64,000 nucleotides of DNA. Source: Georgenia subflava. GTDB taxonomy: Bacteria > Actinomycetota > Actinomycetes > Actinomycetales > Actinomycetaceae. Below the pieces are notes generated by a model. That model saw only the letters and a list, made by a program, of their open reading frames with translations, made no database searches and was not told the DNA's origin. The translations under genes and the position numbers were made by a program. Shown here piece by piece: positions 7,516-17,229 of the stretch. How positions within the stretch are numbered: position 1 is the stretch's first letter; each line of letters begins with the position of its first letter. The DNA is taken from NCBI RefSeq assembly GCF_009193155.1, contig NZ_VUKD01000001.1, positions 1,116,001-1,180,000 on the forward strand. The letters run 5' to 3'.

Positions 7516-9918
7516 TCAGACGGCGTGGTCGACGTCGCCCCGGGTGTGGACCTCCCCGTTCCCGTCGACCCGGCGCGGGGACCGGCCCGGCGGCTGCTCC
7601 GGGCGGGGCAGCAACGGCGTCGGACGACGCGTGGGCCGCCGGAGCACCGCGCCCTCGGCGAGCTCGAGCTCCTCGTCGTAGAGCCGCAGCGGCATGCGGC
7701 AACCCGGATCACCGATGAGCGTGCACGTCACCTCGTCGTGACGGACCGCCACCTTCAGGCACATCCCGTGCCAGCGCAGCCGGAAGGTCAGCCCAGCCAC
7801 GTCGTCGGGCAGCGCCGGCGCCAGCCGGATGACGTCCGCGTCCTCGCGCAGGCCGCCGTAGCCGGCGAGCACGCCGATCCACGTCCCCGCCAGCGACGCG
7901 AGGTGGACACCGTGGGCGGTCGTGAACTGCAGGTCGTGCAGGTCGACGAGCGCCGCCTCGTGGAGGTAGTCGCGGGCGAGGTCGAGATGGCCGGCCTGCG
8001 CGCACATGACCGCCTGGGTGCACGCCGAGAGCGAGGAGTCCCGCACCGTGCGGCGCTCGTAGTAGTCGAGGTTGCGTGCGAGCTGCTCGTCGGTGAAGTG
8101 CTCCGGGCACCAGTGCATCGCGAGCACCAGGTCGGCCTGCTTGACCACCTGGCGCCGGTAGAGCAGCACGTAGGGGGCGTTCATCATCAGCGGGTAGGCC
8201 TCGCCGTCGGGATCGAAGTCCCACTCGCGGTAACGGGTGAAGTCCCGGCACGCCGGGTGCACGCCGAGCACGTCGTCGTAGGGCACGTACACGTGCGCCG
8301 CCGCACGCTCCCACCGCTCGAGCTCTGCCTCGCTCACCTCGTGCTGCGCGGCGACATCGGGGTGGCGGCGGCAGGCGGCGACGGCGGCCCGCAGGTTCCG
8401 CGCGGCCATCAGGTTGGTGAAGGTGTTGTCGTCGACGACGCCCGTGTACTCGTCGGGCCCCGTCACGCCGTCGAGGTGGAAGCGCCCGTGCCGGTCCTCC
8501 TGGCCCAGCGAGATCCACAGGCGGGCCGTCTCGACCAGCACCTCCAGCCCGTGCTCGCGCTCGATCTCGCCGTCGCCGGTGACCTGCCGGTAGATCTCGA
8601 AGGCGCGGACGATGTCGGCGTTGATGTGGAAGCCGGCGGTGCCGGCCGGCCAGTACGCGGACGTCTCCGCGCCGTCGATGGTGCGCCAGGGGAACGTGGC
8701 GCCGGACAGCCCGAGGGTGGCGGCCCGCTCCCGTGCGGCCGGCAGCGTGGCGGCGCGCCAGCGCAGCAGGTGGGCGGCCGCCTCCGGGACGGTCAGGGCC
8801 AGGACCGGCAGGACGAAGCCCTCGACGTCCCAGAAGGTGTGCCCGTTGTAGCCCGTGCCGGTCAGGCCCTTGGCGCCGATCGCGCGGCCCTCGTTGCGGG
8901 CACCGGCCTGCAGCACGTGGAAGAGGCCGAACCGCACCGCCTGCTGGAGGACGGCGTCGCCGTCGAGCTCGACGTCGGCGGCCATCCAGAAGTCGTCCAG
9001 GTACTCGCGCTGCGCGCGGCGGAGCGCCGACCACCCCGCGTACCGGGCGCTGGTCAGGGCGGCGGCCACCTGGTCGCGCAGCGCCGTCGCGCTGCGCGCG
9101 GCGGACCAGCCGTAGGCGAGGTACTTCACCACCCGGAGCTTGTCCCCGGGGCGCAGGTGCGTGACCACCGTGGTGCGGGCCCAGTCCGGCCGGACCTCGT
9201 TCTCGATGTCGTACTGGCTGTCGCACTCGACGTCGTGGTCCATGCCGGCGGCCAGCTGCAGCCCGGACTGCGCGGTGCGGTGCACCAGCACGGCGCCGCG
9301 CTGCTCGACGTCCTGGCTGACCGGGCGCAGCGGCGCGTCGAGCGCCTTCGCCACCCGGGGGTCCTCCGAGCCGACCTCCGGCGGTCCCTCGTTCGCGACG
9401 AGCTCGGACTGCACGATGATCCGCGTGTCCTCCACCGCCTCGACGGTGTAGGCGACGGCGGCGACCGCGCGCTGGGCGAAGGAGACCAGACGCACCGACT
9501 TGATCCGCACGGCCTTCCCGGCCGGCGAGACCCACTCCACCTCGCGGCGCAGCACACCGGCGCGCAGGTCGAGGGTGCGGACGTGGGAGCGCAGCATGCC
9601 GTAGCGCACGTCGAACGGCTCGTCGTCGACCAGGAGCCGGACGAGCTTGCCGTTGGTGACGTCGACCATCGACTGCCCCGACTCGGGGTAGCCGTACCCG
9701 CCCTCGGGATACGGCAGCGGGTGGTGCTCGAAGAACCCGGAGAGGTAGGTGCCGGGCGTCACGTGCGGTTCCCCCTCGTCGAGGTTGCCGCGCAGCCCGA
9801 GGTGACCGTTGGACAGCGCGAAGAGCGTCTCCGTCTGGCCCAGGTGGTCGAGGTCGAGACCGTCCTCGCGCAGCACCCACGGGTCCCGTCCGAGGTCCGC
9901 GTAGCCGTTGCCGCTCAC
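7516..9918 (-). CDS. Glycoside hydrolase family 65 (disaccharide phosphorylase)
   Basis: An 800-residue GH65 enzyme: N-terminal beta-sandwich, (alpha/alpha)6 barrel from about residue 320, and a C-terminal beta cap. The catalytic acid is Glu490 in VTGPDEYTG, and the family stretch [13 protein letters not shown] is present. GH65 enzymes phosphorolyse maltose, trehalose, kojibiose or nigerose, releasing beta-glucose-1-phosphate; the substrate cannot be set from sequence alone. The start is a GTG overlapping the upstream HAD stop codon by 4 bp (GTGA). The upstream partner looks like beta-phosphoglucomutase, which would turn the product into glucose-6-phosphate. Confidence 0.93.
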   Translation of the reverse strand: MSGNGYADLGRDPWVLREDGLDLDHLGQTETLFALSNGHLGLRGNLDEGEPHVTPGTYLSGFFEHHPLPYPEGGYGYPESGQSMVDVTNGKLVRLLVDDEPFDVRYGMLRSHVRTLDLRAGVLRREVEWVSPAGKAVRIKSVRLVSFAQRAVAAVAYTVEAVEDTRIIVQSELVANEGPPEVGSEDPRVAKALDAPLRPVSQDVEQRGAVLVHRTAQSGLQLAAGMDHDVECDSQYDIENEVRPDWARTTVVTHLRPGDKLRVVKYLAYGWSAARSATALRDQVAAALTSARYAGWSALRRAQREYLDDFWMAADVELDGDAVLQQAVRFGLFHVLQAGARNEGRAIGAKGLTGTGYNGHTFWDVEGFVLPVLALTVPEAAAHLLRWRAATLPAARERAATLGLSGATFPWRTIDGAETSAYWPAGTAGFHINADIVRAFEIYRQVTGDGEIEREHGLEVLVETARLWISLGQEDRHGRFHLDGVTGPDEYTGVVDDNTFTNLMAARNLRAAVAACRRHPDVAAQHEVSEAELERWERAAAHVYVPYDDVLGVHPACRDFTRYREWDFDPDGEAYPLMMNAPYVLLYRRQVVKQADLVLAMHWCPEHFTDEQLARNLDYYERRTVRDSSLSACTQAVMCAQAGHLDLARDYLHEAALVDLHDLQFTTAHGVHLASLAGTWIGVLAGYGGLREDADVIRLAPALPDDVAGLTFRLRWHGMCLKVAVRHDEVTCTLIGDPGCRMPLRLYDEELELAEGAVLRRPTRRPTPLLPRPEQPPGRSPRRVDGNGEVHTRGDVDHAV

Positions 9919-10649
9919 AGCAGGGCCGCCAGGTCCTTCACGACGACGTCGGCACCGGCCGTTCGCAGCGCGTCGGCCTGGTCCAGCCGGTCGATCCCCA
10001 CGACACGGCCGAAGCCGCCGGCCCGGGCGGCCTCGACGCCGGCGATGGCGTCCTCGAAGACGGCGGCGGCTCCCGGCTCCACACCGAGCTCGGCCGCGGC
10101 CGCCAGGAACGTGTCGGGCGCCGGCTTGCCCGGAAGATCGCGCTCGCGGGCGACGACCCCGTCGACCACGGTGTCGAACCCGTCCGCGAGCCCCGTGACG
10201 TCGAGGACGAGTCTGGCGTTGGCGCTGGAGGAGACCACCGCCGTGGCCAGCCCGGCGGCGCGGGCGGCGCGGACGTAGTCGCGGGCACCGGGCAAGGGAT
10301 CCACGCCGTGCTCGCGCAGGAGCTCGAGCACCGCGACGTTCTTCCGGTTGGCCACCCCGTTGACCGTTCCCGCCTCCGGCGAGTCGTCGGGGTCGCCGGA
10401 GGGCAGGACGATGCCGCGGCTCGCGAGGAAGTCCCGCACGCCGTCCGCACGCCGCTTGCCGTCCACGTGACGTGCGTAGTCCGTCACGGGATCGAAGGCC
10501 ACGAAGGCCTCTCCGGTCTGCTCGGCGCGCTCGCGCAGGTACGCGTCCAGGGTCGCGGCCCAGGCGCCGGCGTGGAGACCGGCCGTGTCGGTCAGGACGC
10601 CGTCGAGGTCGAAGAGGCACGCCCGCGTCCCGTCCGGCAGACCCAGCAC
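9915..10649 (-). CDS. HAD-superfamily beta-phosphoglucomutase-like enzyme
   Basis: A 244-residue HAD subfamily IA protein. The nucleophile and acid are Asp14 and Asp16 in [11 protein letters not shown], the motif-2 Ser lies in AVVSSSANA, the motif-3 Lys in LPGKPAPD, and the acidic motif 4 in [12 protein letters not shown]. The DGVLTDTA form and GH65 partner point to beta-phosphoglucomutase (beta-G1P to G6P). The GTG at 10649 is chosen because GAGGAG lies 7 nt before it; a GTG at 10664 is possible. It overlaps the GH65 gene by 4 bp, so the two are translationally coupled. Other HAD phosphatase roles are not excluded. Confidence 0.88.
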   Translation of the reverse strand: MLGLPDGTRACLFDLDGVLTDTAGLHAGAWAATLDAYLRERAEQTGEAFVAFDPVTDYARHVDGKRRADGVRDFLASRGIVLPSGDPDDSPEAGTVNGVANRKNVAVLELLREHGVDPLPGARDYVRAARAAGLATAVVSSSANARLVLDVTGLADGFDTVVDGVVARERDLPGKPAPDTFLAAAAELGVEPGAAAVFEDAIAGVEAARAGGFGRVVGIDRLDQADALRTAGADVVVKDLAALL

Positions 10650-10737
10650 TGCACGTCTCCTCACCTCGGCGTTGCGGCCCCAGCGTGTCACCGGAGCGCA
10701 GCCTCTGCCCGTTCTACGGATCAGCCGAGCATCCAGA

Positions 10738-10772
10738 TGCCGCAGGTCCGAGCAGCTGCCGCAGGTCCGAGC
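10738..10772. repeat. 16-bp direct repeat upstream of the HAD/GH65 operon
   Basis: Two exact copies of TGCCGCAGGTCCGAGC start at 10738 and 10757 (19-bp period), about 90 bp before the operon start. Two direct copies roughly two helical turns apart could be paired regulator sites. No regulator gene is adjacent. Confidence 0.5.
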
Positions 10773-10824
10773 GCGGTGCTGCCGCCCTGCACGGGCGCGC
10801 CCGGACCGCCGTTCTGTCCTCGCG

Positions 10825-11313
10825 TCAGGCGGTGGTGCCGCCCTCCCGGTTCGCCCACGGCGGCGGCGGGGGCGGCTGCACGGGCCGTGGTGGTGCGGGG
10901 TCGGGCGAGGTGCCTGCCGGGTGCTCGTGCGCGGACTGTGGGGCCGCAGGCGCACCCGGCGGCGGCGGCACCGAGCCGCCTGGTGGCGGTGGGACCGAGG
11001 CCGCGCCGGCGGCCCAGGAGGCTCCCTGAGCAGCCGCGCCGGGTGGCGGCGGCTGCGCGGTCTGCAGCGTGAAGGAGCGGATGGCACCGCGTGACTCCAT
11101 GTCGTTCAGCGCCGCCACCAGCCGCTCGCGGTCCTCGGGCACGGGCCGGCCGGTCGCGTCCAGGTACGCCAGCAGGCCGAGGTCACGGAAGTACCTGTCG
11201 GCGTCACCGCCCCCGGCAGATCCGGGTCCGCCGAGCCCCGAGCTCGCCAGCGCCGTGTCGGCCCTGGCTGCGAGATCGTTCGCCGCCGCCTTCGCCTTGT
11301 CCAAGAACCCCAT
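10825..11313 (-). CDS. Small protein with Pro-rich tail, function unknown
   Basis: A 162-residue protein. Residues 1-30 form an amphipathic helix ([18 protein letters not shown]), residues about 38-85 a short folded region ([16 protein letters not shown]...[14 protein letters not shown]) of the kind seen in SHOCT-like or helical-hairpin modules, and residues about 85-162 a low-complexity tail rich in runs of Pro, Gly and Ala. Such tails in actinobacterial proteins often lie between a membrane-associated core and partners. It is divergent from an AIM24 gene across 129 bp. I do not recognise a named family. Confidence 0.65.
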   Translation of the reverse strand: MGFLDKAKAAANDLAARADTALASSGLGGPGSAGGGDADRYFRDLGLLAYLDATGRPVPEDRERLVAALNDMESRGAIRSFTLQTAQPPPPGAAAQGASWAAGAASVPPPPGGSVPPPPGAPAAPQSAHEHPAGTSPDPAPPRPVQPPPPPPWANREGGTTA

Positions 11314-11442
11314 GACGACCTCCCCAGGTGCTCAGCCCCCTGCCTCGGCAGCAGCCTACGCACGGCCCGGTGTGCTCGATAGGGTTTGGCGCGACGGGCG
11401 CCGGGGGCGGGTGCCACCACCCACGAGAGGACGGGAACGCAC

Positions 11443-12171
11443 ATGGCCATCCACGGCACGCTGTTCAACGAGTTTCGCGAGAACGTCTCCCAGGACCCCT
11501 TCTCGCTGCAGAACAAGAAGCTCCTGAAGATCCAGATGCAGTACGGGCCGGTCTGGGCCCGGACCGGCTCGATGGTGGCCTACCAGGGCGACGTGCGCTT
11601 CGAGAACAAGGGCTCGGGCGGCCTAGGCAAGATGTTCAAGTCGGCCATGACCGGCGAGGGCGTCGACATGATGCAGTGCACGGGTCAGGGCGAGCTCTTC
11701 GTCGCCCACGACGCCGCCGAGGTCCAGATCATGTACCTGGAGAACGACTCCATCTCGGTCAACGGCAACAACGTGCTGGCCTTCTCGGCCTCGATCGAGT
11801 GGGACATCCACCGCATCCAGGCGCGCGGCGCCGCCATGACCGGTGGCCTGTACAACGTCTCCCTGCGTGGCACCGGGTACGTCGCGATCACGACCAAGGG
11901 CGAGCCCGTGGCGCTCGACGTCGCCGGCGCCCCGACCTTCGGCGACGCCCAGGCGGTCGTGATGTGGACGGCGGGCGTGAGCATGGACGTCCGGATCGAC
12001 ACCGGCGGCCTGAAGTCGATGGTCCGCGGCGGCACCGGGGAGACGTTCCAGATGGCCTTCGGCGGCCAGGGCTACGTGCTCGTCCAGCCCAGCGAGTCGG
12101 TCACCGCGGGCGGCCACCAGAGCAGCGGCAAGAGCTCGGGCGGTGGTCTCGGGGACCTCTTCGGCGGCTGA
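11443..12171 (+). CDS. AIM24 family protein
   Basis: A 242-residue beta-rich protein of the AIM24 (TIGR00266-related) family. Recognisable stretches are LKIQMQYGPVWARTGSMVAYQGDVRF, GEGVDMMQCTGQGELFVA and GTGYVAITTKGEP. The yeast homologue affects the mitochondrial inner membrane; bacterial roles are not well defined. The ATG at 11443 starts the conserved domain; an in-frame TTG at 11386 would add 19 unlikely residues. A probable -10 (TAGGGT) lies about 60 nt upstream. The C-terminus ends in a Gly/Ser-rich tail. Confidence 0.87.
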   Translation: MAIHGTLFNEFRENVSQDPFSLQNKKLLKIQMQYGPVWARTGSMVAYQGDVRFENKGSGGLGKMFKSAMTGEGVDMMQCTGQGELFVAHDAAEVQIMYLENDSISVNGNNVLAFSASIEWDIHRIQARGAAMTGGLYNVSLRGTGYVAITTKGEPVALDVAGAPTFGDAQAVVMWTAGVSMDVRIDTGGLKSMVRGGTGETFQMAFGGQGYVLVQPSESVTAGGHQSSGKSSGGGLGDLFGG

Positions 12172-12191
12172 CCGGTCCGGCCCCGCGTCGG

Positions 12192-12758
12192 TCAGGCCGG
12201 CTGCCCCTGGCGCTGCCGGGCCAGGCCCCGCCACCCCTGGACGGCGTACTGGCCGGCGGCGACCACGTGGCCCACGCACCCGGCAACCGTCAGGCCCCAG
12301 GCGACGGCGGGCAGCGCCGTGCCGACCAGCGTCTCGTGCGTCGAGAGCAGCAGGAGCGGCAGGCCCGCCATGAGCAGGGCGGTGCGCGCCTTCCCGACCA
12401 CGCTCGGCCGGTTGCGCGGGACAGGACGCCGCCGGCCCAGCAGCACACCGAGGGCGACCCAGAAGATCAGGTCGGGCACCGCGAGCACGACGAAGACCCA
12501 CCACGGTGCCGCCCCAGCAAGCACGAGCGTGAGCGCGACGACGACGAGACCCAGCCGGTCGGCGACCGGGTCGAGGACCGTGCCGACTCGGCTCACCTGG
12601 TCCAGGCGTCGCGCCAGGTAGCCGTCGGCCCAGTCGCTCACCCCCAGGACGACGAGCACTGCGGTGGCGGCGAGCACCTGGTCGTCGAGCGCGAGGACGA
12701 CGAAGAGCGGGGTCAGGACCAGCAGGCGTGCTGCGGTGATCAGGTTGGGGACGGTCAC
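12192..12758 (-). CDS. CDP-alcohol phosphatidyltransferase family protein
   Basis: A 188-residue membrane enzyme with the CDP-alcohol motif D-G-x2-A-R-x8-G-x3-D-x3-D visible in ADGYLARRLDQVSRVGTVLD followed by PVADR, plus about five hydrophobic segments. It joins an alcohol (glycerol-3-phosphate, inositol phosphate or another lipid head) to a CDP-diacylglycerol. The GTG at 12758 overlaps the stop of the upstream DedA gene by 4 bp, so translation is coupled, and the first residues (TVPNLITAARL) match family N-termini. The exact alcohol is not readable. Confidence 0.87.
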   Translation of the reverse strand: MTVPNLITAARLLVLTPLFVVLALDDQVLAATAVLVVLGVSDWADGYLARRLDQVSRVGTVLDPVADRLGLVVVALTLVLAGAAPWWVFVVLAVPDLIFWVALGVLLGRRRPVPRNRPSVVGKARTALLMAGLPLLLLSTHETLVGTALPAVAWGLTVAGCVGHVVAAGQYAVQGWRGLARQRQGQPA

Positions 12759-13369
12759 GAGACACCCACCCGCCGACGGCGGAGCAGGAGCGTCGCCACG
12801 ACGGCGGCACCCGCCACCGCGAGGAGCACCCACCCGGCGTCACCGAATGCAGATGCCACCCGCGGCAGCGCGGACCCGGCCGCGGCGCCGGCGCCGACCC
12901 ACAACGCGGCCCACAGCGCCGCACCGAGCGCCGACGCCGCGAGGAAGCGCCGGTAGCCGAGGTCCGCCGCACCGGCGGCAGCCGGCACCAGCGTGCGCAC
13001 GACCGGCAGCAGCCGGCTGATCACGACGGCGGCGGGGCCACGGCGGCGCAGGAGCCCGGTCGCCCGGTCCCAGTGCCGGGTGCCCACCCGGCGCACGGGA
13101 CGCGAGTCGCGGAGCCGGTGACCGTGGCGGCGGCCGAGCAGGAAGCCGACGTGGTCGCCGGCGCTGGCGCCGACGGCGACGACGGCAGCGGCGAGCACGG
13201 TCTGCTCGGGGCCGATGGTGGCCGCCCCGACGAGCAGGACCACGGTCTCCCCGGGAAGGACCATGCCGACGCCGAGCGCGGACTCGGCGAAGGCGAAGAG
13301 CCACCCGACGATCAGCAGGACGGGACCGAAGGCGGCTGGCAGCAGCGTGAGGAGATCGGGCACAGGCAC
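12755..13369 (-). CDS. DedA family membrane protein
   Basis: A 204-residue DedA/SNARE-associated (VTT) protein. Family marks are the re-entrant E-x-x-L-P-G-E-like stretch (GVGMVLPGETVVLLVGA), the Gly/Arg motif GFLLGRRHGHRL, and SRLLPVVRTLVPAAAG. DedA proteins move undecaprenyl phosphate or phospholipids across the inner membrane. The coupling to a CDP-alcohol phosphatidyltransferase fits lipid work. Two GTG starts are possible (13369 or 13363). It ends in a basic tail after the last membrane helix. Confidence 0.88.
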   Translation of the reverse strand: MPVPDLLTLLPAAFGPVLLIVGWLFAFAESALGVGMVLPGETVVLLVGAATIGPEQTVLAAAVVAVGASAGDHVGFLLGRRHGHRLRDSRPVRRVGTRHWDRATGLLRRRGPAAVVISRLLPVVRTLVPAAAGAADLGYRRFLAASALGAALWAALWVGAGAAAGSALPRVASAFGDAGWVLLAVAGAAVVATLLLRRRRVGVS

Positions 13370-13458
13370 AAGCCAACGCGGTGGCGGCGGTCGCCGTCCA
13401 TGGGTTATCGCCCTGGTCGGACCCTGGTCACGACTCAGGGTCCCGGGCGCACGCGGCG

Positions 13459-14052
13459 TCAGGTCGGACGCCTCTTCTGGGGGTGCGGCGTCTCGTGCCG
13501 CGCGAGCATCGCCACGAACTCGGTGATCTTGCGCTCCCGGGTCTCGGCCCGCCGGACCGAGCTCAGCCGGTAGATCAGCGCGAAGCGGTTGGTCGAGGTC
13601 AGGACGTCGAACATCGCCTGGGCGCGGGGTTCTGCCGCGATCGCCGCGGCGAGGTCGTCGGGTACCTCGGCGGTGGCGGGGCCCTCGTAGGCACGCTCCC
13701 ACCGGCCGTCGGCCTGTGCGGCGCGGACCGCCGCACGGCCCGCCTCCTGCATCCGGCCCTCCTGCTCCAGCCGGGCCACCCGGTCGACGTTCCTCGCCGA
13801 CCACGGGCTCCGCTGCCGGCGCGGGGTCATCCGCTGGAACGAGCTCGCGGCGTCCCGGCGGCGGGCCTGCCCGTCGATCCAGCCGAAGCACAAGGCCTCC
13901 TGCAGGGCGTCCTCGTAGGTCAGGGCGGTGACGTCGCCGCCCTTCTTGTGCAGGACCAGCCAGACTCCCGGTGAGCTCACGTGGTGCTCGGCCAACCAGT
14001 CGTGCCAGGCAGCCACGTCGGGCAGGAGCAGCTCCGTCAGCTCGTCCGCCAT
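13459..14052 (-). CDS. YdeI/OmdA-associated domain protein
   Basis: A 197-residue protein matching the YdeI family: LPDVAAWHDWLAEHHVSSPGVWLVLHKK, ALCFGWIDGQ and RMTPRRQRSPWSARNVDR are conserved stretches. E. coli YdeI is linked to resistance to cationic peptides; a general function is not established. The C-terminal half (about 135-185) carries the basic YdeI/OmdA region. The start is taken at 14052 (an ATG at 14058 is equally usable). It stands alone on this strand, divergent from ridA-like gene across about 270 bp. Confidence 0.85.
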   Translation of the reverse strand: MADELTELLLPDVAAWHDWLAEHHVSSPGVWLVLHKKGGDVTALTYEDALQEALCFGWIDGQARRRDAASSFQRMTPRRQRSPWSARNVDRVARLEQEGRMQEAGRAAVRAAQADGRWERAYEGPATAEVPDDLAAAIAAEPRAQAMFDVLTSTNRFALIYRLSSVRRAETRERKITEFVAMLARHETPHPQKRRPT

Positions 14053-14259
14053 CGTCATCCCGTCTCGCGTTCCCCAGGCCGGTGCGGCAGCGGAGCCGTA
14101 CGCGGGCCTGCGCGGCAGCGGTGCCGCGTGGTCCAAGTCCACCACACGGGACCGACACGACGGCGCGGCTTCGTCTCAGGTCTCGGGGCCGTGGCGATCT
14201 CGGCCGTTCTCCTGCCCGAAAGCTCTGGTCAGGGCCACTGCCACGGAGCATGCTGGTGC

Positions 14260-14296
14260 GGGAGCAGCGGGAGCAGCGGGAGCAGCGGGAGCAGCC
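14260..14296 (+). repeat. Four 9-bp tandem units upstream of the RidA gene
   Basis: The unit GGGAGCAGC repeats four times in a row (last copy with one change). It lies 30-70 bp before the RidA start codon, so it is probably in the 5' leader or promoter. Such repeats can vary in copy number. Confidence 0.6.
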
Positions 14297-14327
14297 GGAG
14301 CATGGATGGCATGCCGAGAGGAGCGAG

Positions 14328-14729
14328 ATGGTGGGCCTCACGCACATCAACCCCGCCGGCATGCACGAGAGCCCGGCCTTCTCCCAGGGGGTCCTGACCA
14401 GCGGCCCCGGACGGTTGCTCGTCGTCGGCGGGCAGAACGGCGTCGACGCGTCGGGCCAGGTGGTCGGACCGGGGCTCGCCGAGCAGACCGCCCAGGCGCT
14501 GCGGAACGTGCTGGCGGTGCTCGCCGAGGTCGGCGCCACGCAGCGGGACGTCGTGAGGCTGGGGATCTACGTCGTCGCTGGCGAGGACGTCATGGCCGGG
14601 TATGCGGCGTCGGCCGAGGTCTGGGGTGCGCACCCGACCGCGGTGACGGTGCTGGAGGTGGCCGGGCTCGGGCCCCCGGGCGCGCTGGTCGAGATCGAGG
14701 CACTCGCCTATGTGCCCGAGCAGGACTGA
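14328..14729 (+). CDS. RidA (YjgF/UK114) family enamine/imine deaminase
   Basis: A 133-residue RidA-like protein: INPAGMHESPAFSQGVLTSG at the N-terminus, GGQNGVDASGQVVG, the QTAQALRNVLAVLAEVGAT helix and a final VEIEALAYVP strand. Canonical RidA proteins have an Arg near residue 105 in an R-x-x-V-E-V context; here the aligned region reads LGPPGALVEIEA, so the catalytic Arg is absent and this is more likely a Rid subfamily with a different role. The start is set by GAGAGGAG five nt before the ATG. Confidence 0.85.
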   Translation: MVGLTHINPAGMHESPAFSQGVLTSGPGRLLVVGGQNGVDASGQVVGPGLAEQTAQALRNVLAVLAEVGATQRDVVRLGIYVVAGEDVMAGYAASAEVWGAHPTAVTVLEVAGLGPPGALVEIEALAYVPEQD

Positions 14730-14734
14730 GCGGC

Positions 14735-15634
14735 TCAGAGCTCGCTGACGTCCACCGCGTCGAGGCCGGCCATCCAGGCCAGCGGCTCGGTGGTGGTGAG
14801 GTCGTCGTCGGTGTGGATCTCGAAGTGCAGGTGCGGCCCGGTGGAGTTGCCGTTGGAGCCGACGGCGGCGATGACGTCCCCGGCGGAGACCTTCTGGCCG
14901 ACGCTCACGTGCACGTCGCCGGGGTACATGTGGTTGTACCAGCTCTCGAAGTGCTCGCCGTCGACCTCGTGCTTGATCGTGACGAGCGTGGGCGAGCGAC
15001 CGTCCTTGCCGTCGCCCACATAGGTCACGACGCCGTCGGCCACGGCGTGGATCGGTGTGCCGAGCGGGGCGGCCATGTCCGTGCCCGTGTGCATGCTCCG
15101 GCCACGGCCGAACGGGTCGGCGCGGACGCCGTAGGGGGACGTCGAGCGGTACGTGCCGGCCGCCAGGGGCATGACGACCTCGGGTGCCGGGTCCGCGACC
15201 GCCGCGGCCGCGCCGTCGGCGCCCTCGACCGCCTCTTCCGGCAGCGCCTCACGCTCGTTCGCCCGCGAGGCCGACCGGATCTCGGCCCGACTCCCCGCCA
15301 GCGGCGTCGCCGCGAGAGGAGAGGCGCTCTGCGTGGCGGCGATGCCCGCGCTGGTGAGCGCCTGCTCCAGGGTGTCGAGGGCGCTCGTGGCGAGCGGGGT
15401 GACCTCGGGGACCGCCTGGGCGGACTCCTGCGAGCTGGCCAGGCCGAGCAGCGGGGCGGCGACGGTCGCGACGCCGAGGGCGGCCAGCAGCGTGGCGCGG
15501 ACCGGCCGTCCCAGTCGGGTCCCTAGACGGCCCGCCGTGCGATCGGCGGCTTCCTCGCGGATCTGCCGACGGGTCAGGGTCCCGGCGACGGGGGCAAGAC
15601 GCTCGGTCTCGGCCTCGGGCACAGCGTGAGTCAA
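14735..15634 (-). CDS. M23 (LytM-type) peptidase, secreted
   Basis: A 299-residue peptidase. Residues about 38-62 form a membrane/signal segment; the catalytic M23 domain fills about 165-299 with the zinc ligands in MHTGTDMAAPLGTP and HLHFE. It should cut peptidoglycan cross-links outside the membrane. Between them lies an Ala/Glu-rich low-complexity linker. The start is a TTG at 15634, 4 nt after GGAGG. The upstream leader carries two hairpins (15670-15690, 15703-15717), which suggests RNA-level control. Confidence 0.9.
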   Translation of the reverse strand: MTHAVPEAETERLAPVAGTLTRRQIREEAADRTAGRLGTRLGRPVRATLLAALGVATVAAPLLGLASSQESAQAVPEVTPLATSALDTLEQALTSAGIAATQSASPLAATPLAGSRAEIRSASRANEREALPEEAVEGADGAAAAVADPAPEVVMPLAAGTYRSTSPYGVRADPFGRGRSMHTGTDMAAPLGTPIHAVADGVVTYVGDGKDGRSPTLVTIKHEVDGEHFESWYNHMYPGDVHVSVGQKVSAGDVIAAVGSNGNSTGPHLHFEIHTDDDLTTTEPLAWMAGLDAVDVSEL

Positions 15635-15669
15635 GAAGCCTCCAGGAATCGGCCCGGGTGGCCGTTCGT

Positions 15670-15717
15670 GCCGCCGTCCTGACCGGCGGCGGGGGATGAT
15701 GCGGGGCCGACGGCCCC
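15670..15717 (-). promoter_or_regulatory. Two-hairpin 5' leader of the M23 peptidase gene
   Basis: Two perfect hairpins lie 35-85 nt before the M23 start: GCCGCCG/CGGCGGC (7 bp, 7-nt loop) and GGGGCC/GGCCCC (6 bp, 3-nt loop). Cell-wall peptidase genes of actinobacteria are often under leader-RNA control, including c-di-AMP riboswitches; I could not fit this leader to the c-di-AMP consensus. Confidence 0.35.
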
Positions 15718-15845
15718 CGGAAGAAGTCGCGAAAGACTAACGACGCGGGCCGGGCCCGACCTATGAGGCGCGTCACGATGTGACCGACTCCACACGCGGC
15801 TGGTCCGGCGCGCCCGACGGTGCGTGGTAGGCGCCGAGGTGGGAC

Positions 15846-15863
15846 CCGGGCGGAACCGCCCGG
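15846..15863 (-). terminator. Terminator-like hairpin after a serine hydrolase gene
   Basis: A perfect 8-bp stem (CCGGGCGG and CCGCCCGG) with a 2-nt AA spacer ends 1 nt from the stop codon of the serine hydrolase on the minus strand. It lacks a T-tract. Confidence 0.45.
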
Positions 15864-15864
15864 C

Positions 15865-17229
15865 TCAGCGCCAGCCGGCGGGGTCCACACCGCCCGGCAC
15901 GTCGGTCCCGGGGTCGTAAGGGCTGCGTGTGAGATGGAAGGACGCGACGTCGAGGTGCCGTACCGCGCCGTCCGGGCCGCGGACCGCCCGGAGCGTCTCG
16001 CCCGCGTAGTACCCGTCGAGGCCGGTCCAGGTGTCGGAGCCGGAAGGGACGAACCGTGAGCCCCGGCCGGTCGGACCGGTCGGCACCAGGCTCAGGCCGC
16101 CGTCGGGAAGGGCGCGCAGCACCAGCGGGGCCGGTCCCCAGAACCACTGGCCGGCGAGCTCGAGCGAGCCGGCGCCGACCGGGCGCACCTGCCAGGCGGG
16201 CGGCGTCCGGGGCTCGCACTCCTCGAGGAGGCGCAGCAGGTCCTCGGCGACGGTGGCGGAGATCCCGGTGGTGGAGTTCGTCAGGACGACGACGCCGTCA
16301 CCGCTCGCGACGTCGACGCGCAGGGCCGCCACGAACCCGGGCACCGAGCCGCCGTGGCCGACGAGCCGGCGACCCTCGAGGTTCCACACCTGCAGCCCGA
16401 GCCCGTACGCGCCGGTCCACGCCTCGCCGGGCACGTCGTTGAGGACCAGGGGCTCGGACATCTCGGCGAGGGTGTCCGGGGCGAGGAGGTCACCGGTGTC
16501 GCCGGCGAGGAACGCCGCCCAGCGGGAGAGGTCGCCGGCGGTGGACCACAGCTGTCCGGCCGGTGCCATCGCACCGGCGTCGTGCGCCGGCTCGGGCAGC
16601 ACGACGTCGGCGAAGGGATGGACCGCGAGACCGGGCGCGTACGGCGCCACGGGGCCGGTGCTCGTGCGGGTCATGCCCAACGGCTCGAGCAGCTCGGTGC
16701 GCAGCACCTGGTCCCACGGGGCGCCGCGCAGCCGGGCGAGCAGCTCACCGAGCACGGCGTAGCCGACGTTGCTGTAGTGGTGACGCCGCCCCGGGCGGTG
16801 CCTGGTCGAGGCCACGGTCAGCGACCCCGTCAGCTCCTCCCACCCCGCTCCCGGGGTCCGCTCCCACCAGGGACCGTCCGGTTCCGCCTGCAGCCCGGCG
16901 GAGTGGGAGAGCAGCTGGCCGATCGTGGCGCCGCCGAGGGCCGTGCCGGGCAGGTGACGCTCGAGCGGGTCGAGCAGGTCCAGCCGTCCCTCGTCGCGCA
17001 GCCGCATCACCGCCGTGGCGACCAGGGTCTTGGTGATCGAGCCGATCCGGTACTGGGTGCCCGGCCCCACTGTCGTGCCGTCGGCGCGGCCGTCGGCCGT
17101 GCCCCGAGCGTCGCACCAGACCGAGGCGCCGTCACGGACCAGCGCCGCGCACACCGAGGGGAGCCGGCTGCCGGCCTGCTCGTCGGCGAGCCGACGGCTC
17201 AGGGCCTCGGTGGTGCCGCTCCGGATCAC
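15865..17229 (-). CDS. Beta-lactamase-fold serine hydrolase
   Basis: A 454-residue class C-like serine hydrolase with SITK (SxxK nucleophile), YSN (YxN) and HGG motifs all present. Residues about 1-345 are the hydrolase; the last 110 form a lipocalin-like beta domain often found in such esterases. There is no signal peptide, so the substrate is probably small and cytoplasmic; alternative roles are D-aminopeptidase or esterase. It is the second of three such hydrolases in the window, with little shared sequence between them beyond motifs. Confidence 0.87.
   Translation of the reverse strand: MIRSGTTEALSRRLADEQAGSRLPSVCAALVRDGASVWCDARGTADGRADGTTVGPGTQYRIGSITKTLVATAVMRLRDEGRLDLLDPLERHLPGTALGGATIGQLLSHSAGLQAEPDGPWWERTPGAGWEELTGSLTVASTRHRPGRRHHYSNVGYAVLGELLARLRGAPWDQVLRTELLEPLGMTRTSTGPVAPYAPGLAVHPFADVVLPEPAHDAGAMAPAGQLWSTAGDLSRWAAFLAGDTGDLLAPDTLAEMSEPLVLNDVPGEAWTGAYGLGLQVWNLEGRRLVGHGGSVPGFVAALRVDVASGDGVVVLTNSTTGISATVAEDLLRLLEECEPRTPPAWQVRPVGAGSLELAGQWFWGPAPLVLRALPDGGLSLVPTGPTGRGSRFVPSGSDTWTGLDGYYAGETLRAVRGPDGAVRHLDVASFHLTRSPYDPGTDVPGGVDPAGWR

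Noticed and set aside
7348-10278. A 976-codon open frame on the strand opposite GH65
   Set aside because: It mirrors the GH65 and HAD genes, has no domain, and comes from codon bias in high-GC DNA; catalytic motifs fit the minus strand.
15635-15780. c-di-AMP (ydaO) riboswitch before the M23 peptidase
   Set aside because: The hairpins are present but the conserved purine-rich core motifs of that class could not be found.
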